Assembly (NCBI GenBank): GCA_019749935.1
Contig: JAIEPD010000031.1
Location: 53,103 to 117,102, forward strand
DNA length: 64,000 bases
Origin: Alphaproteobacteria bacterium
GTDB lineage: Bacteria > Pseudomonadota > Alphaproteobacteria > Paracaedibacterales > CAIULA01
Direction of reading: 5' to 3'
The position numbers were made by a program, and so were the translations under genes. This document shows, one piece after another, positions 55,996 through 64,000 of this stretch (position 1 is its first letter; each line of letters begins with the position of its first letter). The notes beneath the pieces are model-generated. The model was given only the letters and a program-made list of their open reading frames with translations, was not told the origin of the DNA and did no database searches.

Positions 55996-56597
55996 TCAAA
56001 TTCAATTCTTCCTTCAAATAAGCTCGTTCCTTTACCTGTTGAGACCTGTTCTAATATTTCAGTGGTAAGTTGAGATATACGTTTTAATTGAAAGGTTTTT
56101 ATAATCAAAACTCCGGGAAGTTCTTGCTGAATTTTATCAAGAAATTGGTAAAACTGTTTATCTTGAAGCACTTTTACATCAAGGCTTACTGGTGTTTTCC
56201 AAAGATTAAGTTCAGTTGATACAAGCTGATCTGTTTTGAATTGTGTTGTTAACGTTTGGATTTTAAATTGCTTTTGCCATTTTTGAAGCTTAGCTTTAAT
56301 GTCATCTACTGAAATCGCTCGATCAAATTGTTTTTTGCGAAATTCGTTGAACTGTTTTGGAGACTCAGTCAATGCAGATTGATACGCTTTAAAAATTGTT
56401 TGATCATTTTGAAGCGTTGCTAGTTTCTTCTCTGCTAAAATCGAGTTTTGGCGGCTTGCATCATAATTGTTTTTGCTTAAAAAGAAAAAGCAGAATGCTA
56501 ACGTTGTCGTTAACGCTAATGCTAACGTTATTCCTCCTGTTGCAGGATTCAGCCAAGGACCAAGGCTGATCATTAACCTTTGATTTGTTTTTTTCAT
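55950..56597 (-). CDS. PilO/GspM-like inner membrane assembly protein
   Basis: 215 residues with one membrane helix (ITLALALTTTLAFCFFFLS) followed by a coiled coil (SILAEKKLATLQNDQ) and a small alpha/beta periplasmic domain. This PilO-like layout, in third place after a PilM/N-like gene, points to the inner-membrane alignment complex of a type IV pilus or type II secretion system. Sequence alone would not decide between PilO and GspM. Confidence 0.6.
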   Translation of the reverse strand: MKKTNQRLMISLGPWLNPATGGITLALALTTTLAFCFFFLSKNNYDASRQNSILAEKKLATLQNDQTIFKAYQSALTESPKQFNEFRKKQFDRAISVDDIKAKLQKWQKQFKIQTLTTQFKTDQLVSTELNLWKTPVSLDVKVLQDKQFYQFLDKIQQELPGVLIIKTFQLKRISQLTTEILEQVSTGKGTSLFEGRIEFEWIHLGTNQNKTEAK

Positions 56598-56609
56598 TCT
56601 ACTCTCGCT

Positions 56610-58151
56610 TTACTCGTAAGAGACATTCAAATTTAAAGAGGTCTTTTGAGGTGAGGGAGGCCATTCAATATGAGCAGAAGGGCAAATTTTAGTTATGCCT
56701 TTTTCCACTTTTTGTTGATACGCTTCTGGGCTTTGCACTTTTTTCCCGCTTTTCTTCGAAGATATGTTTGACGTCTTTGTGTCTAAAACCAGAGTCATTT
56801 TTAAATTATAACTTAAAGTAGGAGTGTTAATTTCTTGCCACTTTAACTCAGTTGCAATGGCTTCTGGCGTAATGTTAGCCGTTAGGGCTTGTAATTTGGG
56901 GATTATATTTGGTCTGTTTTGATTTTTATAAAACTGAAAAAGTTTTGCGGAATTAAGCTTTTTTTCTTTTTCTGTTTCTAATGTATGGTGAACAATTTCA
57001 TGCGAAAGAGAATTATAAATTTGGCTTTGCCTTATTCCTTTTGCAAGGAAAAAACTTCCAAAAAGGAAAAGAAGAATAAGTAAAGGAATGCATGTATGAA
57101 TTATCAACTGAGGAAGTAAAAAGGCTAATCGGTGTGAGCGAACAGGGGGTAGTTCAAAGCTTGAATCTTGGCTGGTTAAGGGAGGGAGAAAGCTAAAGTT
57201 CAAGAATTTTAAAGCTGAGAAAAGAGAGAAATAAGACAAATTTATGTTTTGAGGATGAATAATCTCAGGAAGTTGTAAAATTTCTGTGGGAATTGTGGAT
57301 TCAAGATTGATAAATTCAGAAAATCCACATTGTATAATGGTAACGGGCTCTCCATCTTGATATCCATTTCTATGAAGGTATCTAAGTGTGGCTAAAATTT
57401 CTTTACTGAGATCATTATCAATAGACACAAGAGGGTTTAAAAAACCTTGTCTGGATAATACAACGGCTTCATCTTGACAGACAATAAGCTGCCATTGCTG
57501 ATTGTCCTGACAAAGGACAATAAAGGACCATTTAGCAATTGTTGAATGTGGGAAGGTTTCTTTTGCAATCTTTAAAGTTTGCTCTGCTGCAATAATAGGC
57601 CACATTTGGATGTTTGCTATGGGATTGCTTTGTTTAGCAAGAAAGCTAAGGAGGTTTCTTAAGGCATGAGAAGGGCGTATTCCCATTAAAAGATAGCGAT
57701 AAGGGTCTTCAGGACTTGGCATGCGAAGCTTTTGGGTCCAATCAGATGATGTGAACTCACCAAGCTTAACTTGTTTTAAAAGGGAAGCTCTATCCCACCA
57801 GCGAACATTCTTAAGAGAAACAAGACGAAAGTCTGCTTCCCCGCCTTGCAGAATTACACGAAGAGGGTAATGCGGATATCTTTGTAGGTATTTTAAAAGA
57901 TGAGGTCTGTCTTCATCCAAAATACTTAATGTTGTTTGCTCAACAAATTTGTCATCAGAAAAACAAAATGCGTGTAAGTTTTGCCCTTTTACTACAAAAG
58001 TTAAATATGATTTTGGGTGATTTTCTTTAATTCTGTTCCAAAAGAAAAGCAGATTTTTCGTTTCAATTCTGTATTTCTCAATCCAGTTTTTAAACGCTCT
58101 GAAGCTGCTATTTAGTTTGGCGTTATAGGTCAAAGAGTGCCAAATTGTCAT
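56610..58151 (-). CDS. PilM-PilN/GspL-like assembly protein
   Basis: 513 residues. The N-terminal 340 residues are cytoplasmic and alpha/beta, compatible with a PilM/GspL actin-like domain. A membrane helix follows (LIIHTCIPLLILLFLFGSFF, about 355-375), then a coiled coil and a periplasmic ferredoxin-like end as in PilN. It thus joins PilM- and PilN-like parts, as GspL does. It overlaps the gspF-like gene by 29 bases. Part of a platform for a pseudopilus or pilus. Confidence 0.6.
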   Translation of the reverse strand: MTIWHSLTYNAKLNSSFRAFKNWIEKYRIETKNLLFFWNRIKENHPKSYLTFVVKGQNLHAFCFSDDKFVEQTTLSILDEDRPHLLKYLQRYPHYPLRVILQGGEADFRLVSLKNVRWWDRASLLKQVKLGEFTSSDWTQKLRMPSPEDPYRYLLMGIRPSHALRNLLSFLAKQSNPIANIQMWPIIAAEQTLKIAKETFPHSTIAKWSFIVLCQDNQQWQLIVCQDEAVVLSRQGFLNPLVSIDNDLSKEILATLRYLHRNGYQDGEPVTIIQCGFSEFINLESTIPTEILQLPEIIHPQNINLSYFSLFSALKFLNFSFLPPLTSQDSSFELPPVRSHRLAFLLPQLIIHTCIPLLILLFLFGSFFLAKGIRQSQIYNSLSHEIVHHTLETEKEKKLNSAKLFQFYKNQNRPNIIPKLQALTANITPEAIATELKWQEINTPTLSYNLKMTLVLDTKTSNISSKKSGKKVQSPEAYQQKVEKGITKICPSAHIEWPPSPQKTSLNLNVSYE

Positions 58152-59334
58152 ATAAGGGTACCACCGTTGCCGCTACGATCCACATCATCACTATACCTAT
58201 GATAATAATCAAAACTGGCTCCGTCCAGGCTAATAGTGAATGAAGTCGTTTTAAAGTGTTTCTAAGTTGTATTTTAGCTGTTTGATCCAAAAGATATCCA
58301 AGACTTCCAGATTCCTCGCCCAACTGAATTAGCCTTAAGGCAAAGGGAGCAAATATCATAGTCTCTCTCAAAGCATCAGAGAGAAAAGATCCCTGCTTAA
58401 TGGAATGGGGGACGGAGGAAAGTTTGTCTTTAAAAAATTGACTTGGGATTGTATCGATTGCTTTTTCGAGGCTTAAAAGTAGATCTAGTTTCTGATTTAA
58501 AAGAACAGAGAGGGTTTGAAGAAAGTTACCAATTAAAAGATCTTTTTTAATAGATCCCAAACCAGGGATAAAATATAAGAGACGTTGTGTTTCCTTTAAA
58601 AAAGAAGGAGAGATTTTACGAAAAGCATAATAACTCGATAAAAATGCAAAGAGCATCAGAAAAATGGTTGTTCCTTGCGTTTGTACCACCTTGGTTAAAG
58701 TGATTAATGTTTTTAAAGCTAAAGGTTTTTCTTTGATGTTTAAAATTTCGAGGTAATCCTCTAAATGAGGTGTTACAAAAACAACCATAAATAGCATTAG
58801 TAACAAAAGGATACTGGATAAAATAAATGGATATCTTAAAGATTGGTTCAGTTTTGTCTGTTGCTCTTTTTTCCAAGAAAGATGTTTTTGAAGATGATTG
58901 AACGCTTGATTTAAGGTTCCCGTCTTTTCTGCAACATTAAGGCATTCTACAAAAATAGAATCAAAAATTTTTGGATGTACTGAGCATGCTTCTGAAAGCA
59001 AGAAGCCTTTTGTTATAGATTGATGAATATCAAACAAAACAACCTTAAAAGAACGATTTTTGACGGTGTTTGCGAACAACAGGATTGATTCTGTTAGGGG
59101 CATTTTAACTTTATCCAGTTGCTCCATATGAACACAAAAATCTATAAGCTCTTGAGAATTAATGGAGAAGATAGGCAGAAAATGCCAAGGTTTCTTTTGA
59201 GCGGCTTTTACGGATATGAGCTGTAGGTTTTGTTTTTGAAGATGAGCATAAAGAGCTTTTGAGGACGTGCCAAACCAATCACCAGCATGGCAATGCCCTT
59301 TATGGTCTAATGCTCTATATCTAAATAATATCAT
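58123..59334 (-). CDS. GspF/PilC-like inner membrane platform protein
   Basis: 403 residues with the two T2SSF repeats: first around EQLDKVKMPLTESILLFANT, second around LQTLSVLLNQKLDLLLSLEK, with the ECLNVAEKTGTLNQAF and IQLGEESGSLGYLLDQTA signatures and three membrane helices. It recruits the assembly ATPase in type II secretion or type IV pilus machines. It heads the four-gene module; no gspE, gspD or pilin gene is in the window. Confidence 0.85.
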   Translation of the reverse strand: MILFRYRALDHKGHCHAGDWFGTSSKALYAHLQKQNLQLISVKAAQKKPWHFLPIFSINSQELIDFCVHMEQLDKVKMPLTESILLFANTVKNRSFKVVLFDIHQSITKGFLLSEACSVHPKIFDSIFVECLNVAEKTGTLNQAFNHLQKHLSWKKEQQTKLNQSLRYPFILSSILLLLMLFMVVFVTPHLEDYLEILNIKEKPLALKTLITLTKVVQTQGTTIFLMLFAFLSSYYAFRKISPSFLKETQRLLYFIPGLGSIKKDLLIGNFLQTLSVLLNQKLDLLLSLEKAIDTIPSQFFKDKLSSVPHSIKQGSFLSDALRETMIFAPFALRLIQLGEESGSLGYLLDQTAKIQLRNTLKRLHSLLAWTEPVLIIIIGIVMMWIVAATVVPLYDNLALFDL

Positions 59335-59417
59335 ATAAAAATTATATCATTAAATGATATTTTAATTCAATGGTAATTTTAAGGTTGTCTATTTTTGTAA
59401 TGAAGATGCCGGGGTAA

Positions 59418-59851
59418 TGTTATCATCCGACAAGATGACTCAAAAAATTTATCATTTTTAACATTATATTAATATTGTATATCTATATTAAAGTGTGGAG
59501 GTGAGTTAGGCTCGGATTATGCCGGGTCCGAAACTGGCTGTTAAAGCCGCCTTTGTCTTTATATTGACAAAGGTTTATCGTGTTTTAATTTAGATACGCG
59601 CGTGTATCTAAACTAAAACTGCTTTTTTGTGGGGTGGAACCCATATCTAAGATTGGAACTTTGTAAGCTTTCTAAAAGCGATAAAAAGGGGAAAGATAGG
59701 GTTTTGTTGAGGTGGCGGTTGGGTTGGGCGGCCGTTTTGGGGTTTCGAGGTGGGCCCCACAAGGCCTGATCTATACCTACTGTGCCTCGATAAAACTAAT
59801 AATTTCTTTTCTTTATTCACCAACATAACATCAAAAAACCCTGTCAGATGG
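59418..59851 (+). repeat. Structured RNA-like repeat, copy D (no nested element)
   Basis: Body from ggagg (59497). First stem GGCTCGG/CCGGGTC (59509-59515 with 59522-59528) has two wobble pairs. The GTGGG/CCCAT stem has a G-U. The stem at 59667-59679 has U-A where copies A and C have C-G. AGATAC/GTATCT is extended to eight pairs. The empty insertion point reads ctaaactaaaactgc. It ends about 40 bases upstream of the gdh start, same strand. The rest of the 59335-59891 gap shows nothing else. Confidence 0.8.
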
Positions 59852-59891
59852 TAAGCAAGGTAATTAAGTTCTCATTAACCATTTTCTGTCT

Positions 59892-62800
59892 ATGATCAAG
59901 AACGAGAAAATAGGATTGATAGGCCATGCTTTGAGTAAAAATCATAGTAAAAAAACTTTTATTGAAGAGATTATTCAAGCATGCCAAACACAATTAGTGC
60001 ATCAATCGTCTGATCAAACTTTTTCAAAGCTTTCAATATTTATTAGGCAGTTTTATCATCATGTAAGTATTGAGTATTTGGAAAAAATAGCTAAGTATCA
60101 AGGCTTGGAAATATTAATTTCAAGAGTCTTAAGAGCCTGGCAACTATTTCAATACCGTCCATCTTACAGTCCTATTATTGATTTTTATGAAAAACCAGTG
60201 GATTTATCCAATCCAGAACTTATTGCGCCTTTGACGATTACGCTTATTAGCACAGATCGTCCATTTCTAGTGGATAGTTTAAAAGCAATTCTAAAGCAGA
60301 ATGGATTTAACCCAGAAGCTATTCTTCATCCAATCTTAAAAGTCGTTAGAGATTCCCATGGCCATTTGCAGAACTTAGAGCCAGCCCAGGGACGTCTTGA
60401 TGAAGAAAAAATAATACCCATTACCTCTAAGATTCATGTGGAATCTTTAATTTGTCTTGTTTTGGAAGAGGGTGGTGATGAAGAGCGTCAGCATGAGCTT
60501 CATCAGGCAATTATTCATTTACTTGAACGAGTTGCCTTAGTTGTCGATGATTTTGATAAGATGCGAGATAACATTTTCAAACTTAGTAAGCGTTATCAGT
60601 CATTCGATGAGAACTTGCAATATTTAGGACTCGAGAATCATCCTTATGGAATAAAAGACATAGGTGTGTTTTTATCTTGGCTGGTTAAAGACAATTTTAT
60701 TTTCACAGGATGCAGATATTTTGCTGCGAAAGCTAAAATTGAATCGTTTACTTTGATGAAAGATAGAAAGAGTGAAGATCATCTAGCGCTTCATTTTGAA
60801 AACGAAGAAATAACAAATGGAGGAAACTGTGGGCTGTTTAGAGAGTCATATTTTTCTCATTTGCCTGAACTGACACCAAAAGCATGCCGTTTGGATAAAT
60901 TATTTTTAAATGATGATGAAACCCATCAAAGAGGTAAGGGTTCCAATTTACAGCTTTTCACAATTTTAAAAAGTTCAAAACGCTCTCCCGTTCATCGCTG
61001 TTCCAGATTAAACAGCATAGAGATTTTGGATGTTGACGAAAGTGGAACAATTTGTGGGCTTTATCAGTTTATTGGTCTTTTTACCCGTGAATTTTTTAAT
61101 CATTCAGCTTTCGAGATTCCATTACTGAAGCATAAAGTTACATCAGTTTTTGATCGTTTTGGCTTATCTCCAAAATGGCACGATGGAAAATATCTAATAA
61201 ATATTCTAAAAAGTGTCCCTCAAGACGAGTTGTTTCAATTTAGGGAAACAGAACTTTATCATCTTTGTGAAGAAATTTTGGAAATTCATAACAATAAAAA
61301 TTTATCTGTTATTCTTCGCCCTGATCCTTATGGAAAATTTTTAAGTGTTTTAGTTTATTTGCCAAAAGATCGATATAGTTTTGATTTAAAAGAAAAAATT
61401 CTGAACTTTTTAAGCCAAGAGTTTGACGGGATCATCAGTTCAGATCAAGTTTTAATGAGTGAATTTCCTTTTGCTCGTCTTATTGCTGTGTTGTCTTTTG
61501 AGAATGTACGTGAGTTTTCTTATAATAAACGTTATTTGCAAGAAAAACTTAATGAACTCTCCCTTTCATGGGAAGAAAAACTAGATCAGTTGATTCTGGG
61601 CGGTGATTTTAATGTTGATTATAAATTAGATTTTTCAAAAGCCTATCAAGATTCATTCTCGCCCAATTGGGCATTAGAGGATGTCAAAAATAGTTTAGAG
61701 GTTTTAGCCAAACAAAGTATTGTTTTCAGCCTTGAGCATGATGACAAACAGAAAATGGACGTTTTGAAGGTTTTCCATTTAGAAAAGGCGCTGCCACTTT
61801 CTTTGTTAATGCCGATGTTAGAAAACTTTGGTTTACGTGTTGTTTCCGAAGTAACTTACGAGGCTTTGGCATCTTCCTATCAAAATTCAAAAAAACAAAG
61901 TGTTTGGGCTCATTATTTCTATTTTGAACATGAAAATTCGCTGAAAAAGGATAAACAAAGAGTTATCGAGGCCTTTTATGATGTTTGGCATGAACGGGTA
62001 GAAAATGATGCCTTTAATCATCTGACTCTAAAAGGCTCATTGACGGCCAGGGAAGCGTCTATTTTTAGAATTTATGCCAAGTTTTTAAAGCAAGTTGAGT
62101 TTGGTTATTCGCATGAGTTAATGGCAAGCGTATTAAGCTTGCATCAATCAATCACTCAGACATTACGTGATTTGTTTGTATTAAGATTTACATTCCCTTA
62201 CACAGATTCTTCAAAAACTGAGGAAAAGCATCTCTTAAAAACGTTGGAGCATCAATTACAAAGCGTTGTCCGTAATGATCATGATGAAATTTTAAAGCGC
62301 TTTTTAAATTGCATTTTATCTACTGTGAGAACCAATTTTTATCAAGAACCTCATAAAGAATACATAAGCTTTAAATTTGATTGTAGCTCTCTTATTGATC
62401 TTCCAAAACCTTATCCTCACTACGAGATCTTTATTTACTCTCCATTTATGGAAGCCTGCCATTTGCGGGGCGATAAGGTTGCTAGGGGTGGAATTAGATG
62501 GTCTGATCGTCATGAAGATTTCAGAAGCGAAGTTTTAGGTCTAATGAAAGCTCAGATGGTGAAAAATTCAATCATTGTTCCTCTTGGCTCTAAGGGTGGG
62601 TTTATTTCAAAGCATTATGAAAAAATGCAAACCAGTGATGCGCCTTCAAATGAGTTAAAACAAGAGGTTGTTCGTTGTTATCAAACAATGATGAGAGGGC
62701 TATTGGATCTGACTGACAATTGGGTTCAGGGGAAAGTTGAGCATCCTTGTCAAATGGTTTGCCATGACGAAGAGGATCCATACCTTGTTGTTGCAGCCGA

Positions 62801-64000
62801 TAAAGGGACGTCTTCTTTTTCAGATTTTGCAAATGAAATCTCTAAAGAATATGAATTTTGGCTTGATGACGCTTTTGCTTCAGGAGGCTCTCATGGTTAT
62901 GACCATAAAAAGATGGCAATTACCGCAAAAGGGGCATGGATTTCTGTAGAACGTCATTTTAGGGAGCTGGGTGTTAACATTTATAATGCTCCTTTTTCTG
63001 TGGTCGGCGTTGGTGATATGTCAGGAGATGTTTTTGGTAATGGAATGCTCAGATCTTCATTGACTAAATTAATTGCGGCTTTTAATCATCAGCATATTTT
63101 TATTGATCCAAATCCAGATCCGATAGAAAGTTTTGAAGAGCGAAGAAGGTTGTTTAATTTACCAAATTCGAGTTGGGCAGACTATGATTCTAAACACATT
63201 TCTAAGGGTGGCGGTGTGTTTAGTCGTGCCGCAAAAGGAATTTTACTGTCACCTGAAATAAAACAGCTTTTTGGAATTGATCAACACTTAAGTGAACTAT
63301 CTCCAAATGAACTGATTTTAATCCTTCTTAAATCAAAGGTTGATTTGCTTTGGTTTGGAGGAATTGGCACGTTTATCAAGGCGAGTCAGGAATCCAACGG
63401 CGATGTGCACGATCGGCATAATAATCCGATACGAGTCGATGCAAAGGACATAAATGCAAAGGTAATAGGAGAGGGCGCTAATTTAGCTCTTACTCAAAGA
63501 GCCCGTGTAGAGTTTTCCTTGCAAGGCGGAAAAATTAATACAGATGCTATTGATAACTCTGCAGGGGTTGATTGTTCTGATCATGAGGTGAATCTCAAAA
63601 TTTTATTTAGTCATTTATTGCAAGAGCAGAAAATTGAAAGGTCCGAGCGCGATAAGTTACTCCAAGAAATGACCTCTGATGTAGCGCATTTAGTTCTAAA
63701 GGATAACCAGAGTCAGACTTTGATTTTAAGTCTTATGGAGCTTTCGGCAAATGATGATTTAGATGCTTATCAAGAGCTGATCCATTATTTAGAATCTGAT
63801 TCAAAAATGCCTCTTCACCGAAAAGTGGAATTTATTCCAAATGACGAAGAGTTAAGTAGAAGAAGTAGTGCAGGCAAAGGATTAACCAGGCCTGAGCTGG
63901 CTATTTTATTGGCCTACAGCAAGAATAGTCTTTATAGACACTTGATGAGCTCAATTAAGAATACAGACCTTACTTATCTGAATCACTATTTTATGGGTTA
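59892..64000 (+). CDS. gdh: NAD-specific glutamate dehydrogenase, large type (3' end outside window)
   Basis: Converts glutamate to 2-oxoglutarate with NAD, feeding amino acids into the TCA cycle. 1369 codons are open to the window edge; the family is about 1600 residues. The N-terminal regulatory part holds ACT-like segments (ITLISTDRPFLVDSLKAIL). The catalytic core begins near residue 860 with ARGGIRWSDRHEDFRSEVLG, KNSIIVPLGSKGGF, the GGSHGYDHKKMAITAKGAW region and VVGVGDMSGDVFGNGML. Start ATG at 59892; no strong ribosome site. Repeat D lies just upstream. Confidence 0.95.
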   Translation, partial: MIKNEKIGLIGHALSKNHSKKTFIEEIIQACQTQLVHQSSDQTFSKLSIFIRQFYHHVSIEYLEKIAKYQGLEILISRVLRAWQLFQYRPSYSPIIDFYEKPVDLSNPELIAPLTITLISTDRPFLVDSLKAILKQNGFNPEAILHPILKVVRDSHGHLQNLEPAQGRLDEEKIIPITSKIHVESLICLVLEEGGDEERQHELHQAIIHLLERVALVVDDFDKMRDNIFKLSKRYQSFDENLQYLGLENHPYGIKDIGVFLSWLVKDNFIFTGCRYFAAKAKIESFTLMKDRKSEDHLALHFENEEITNGGNCGLFRESYFSHLPELTPKACRLDKLFLNDDETHQRGKGSNLQLFTILKSSKRSPVHRCSRLNSIEILDVDESGTICGLYQFIGLFTREFFNHSAFEIPLLKHKVTSVFDRFGLSPKWHDGKYLINILKSVPQDELFQFRETELYHLCEEILEIHNNKNLSVILRPDPYGKFLSVLVYLPKDRYSFDLKEKILNFLSQEFDGIISSDQVLMSEFPFARLIAVLSFENVREFSYNKRYLQEKLNELSLSWEEKLDQLILGGDFNVDYKLDFSKAYQDSFSPNWALEDVKNSLEVLAKQSIVFSLEHDDKQKMDVLKVFHLEKALPLSLLMPMLENFGLRVVSEVTYEALASSYQNSKKQSVWAHYFYFEHENSLKKDKQRVIEAFYDVWHERVENDAFNHLTLKGSLTAREASIFRIYAKFLKQVEFGYSHELMASVLSLHQSITQTLRDLFVLRFTFPYTDSSKTEEKHLLKTLEHQLQSVVRNDHDEILKRFLNCILSTVRTNFYQEPHKEYISFKFDCSSLIDLPKPYPHYEIFIYSPFMEACHLRGDKVARGGIRWSDRHEDFRSEVLGLMKAQMVKNSIIVPLGSKGGFISKHYEKMQTSDAPSNELKQEVVRCYQTMMRGLLDLTDNWVQGKVEHPCQMVCHDEEDPYLVVAADKGTSSFSDFANEISKEYEFWLDDAFASGGSHGYDHKKMAITAKGAWISVERHFRELGVNIYNAPFSVVGVGDMSGDVFGNGMLRSSLTKLIAAFNHQHIFIDPNPDPIESFEERRRLFNLPNSSWADYDSKHISKGGGVFSRAAKGILLSPEIKQLFGIDQHLSELSPNELILILLKSKVDLLWFGGIGTFIKASQESNGDVHDRHNNPIRVDAKDINAKVIGEGANLALTQRARVEFSLQGGKINTDAIDNSAGVDCSDHEVNLKILFSHLLQEQKIERSERDKLLQEMTSDVAHLVLKDNQSQTLILSLMELSANDDLDAYQELIHYLESDSKMPLHRKVEFIPNDEELSRRSSAGKGLTRPELAILLAYSKNSLYRHLMSSIKNTDLTYLNHYFMG

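Overview
The window reads as a chromosomal segment of an AT-rich, host-associated alphaproteobacterium, most like a Holosporales-type protist or amoeba endosymbiont. This is inferred from gene content: an NAD-specific large glutamate dehydrogenase, split PDH E1 genes, a DUF3035/M16 cluster next to lspA, T6SS baseplate genes and decayed gene remnants. No rRNA or tRNA gene, CRISPR array, transposase gene or prophage was recognised.

Layout. 1-5.4 kb: lpxC, ffh and the rpsP-rimM-trmD-rplS ribosome cluster, split before rplS by a repeat and a decayed second trmD 3' end. 5.5-12 kb: a large secreted protein of unknown function, then tssF-tssG. 12-18 kb: a DcaP-like porin, a 2TM protein behind a strong hairpin, then an envelope operon (lspA, BamF-like lipoprotein, dead and active M16 peptidases). 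18-28 kb: SRPBCC/MarR pair, an FlhF-like SRP GTPase whose start codon lies inside a palindromic repeat, HAD, DUF2165, an exported nucleotidyltransferase, an iron-type binding lipoprotein, a giant GltD/PyrK-like flavoprotein and a RecB-like nuclease candidate. 28-36 kb: folK, a 2OG oxygenase, tatD, an S24-type regulator and pdhA-pdhB-pdhC. 36-39 kb: an orphan 27-residue cydX, GNAT, EamA, a LuxR-type regulator and an aminoglycoside phosphotransferase remnant. 39-45 kb: the complete elongasome cluster mreB-mreC-mreD-mrdA-rodA on the minus strand. 45-50 kb: yebC, rlmH-rsfS, a DEAD helicase, a CoA-transferase and a methyltransferase. 51-59 kb: an anchored glycosyltransferase, an aromatic amino acid permease, a DsbD-like reductase and a pilus/T2SS-type assembly module. 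From 59.9 kb: the NAD-glutamate dehydrogenase, cut by the window end.

The most striking content is non-coding. Four copies (A-D) of a 430-560 bp repeat lie between genes, all in the same orientation. Each has an AT-rich promoter-like head followed by a GC-richer body with at least six hairpins. Nearly every difference between copies inside a stem keeps pairing through G-U on the plus strand only, and one stem shows C-G, U-G and U-A at the same pair, which points to a structured RNA. Three of the four sit upstream of and in line with rplS, pdhA and gdh. A second repeat of about 125 bp, palindromic and MITE/RPE-like, is inserted at the same point in copies A and C but absent from B and D. It also occurs alone at 18.9 kb, where it supplies the start of a protein, and at 29.7 kb.
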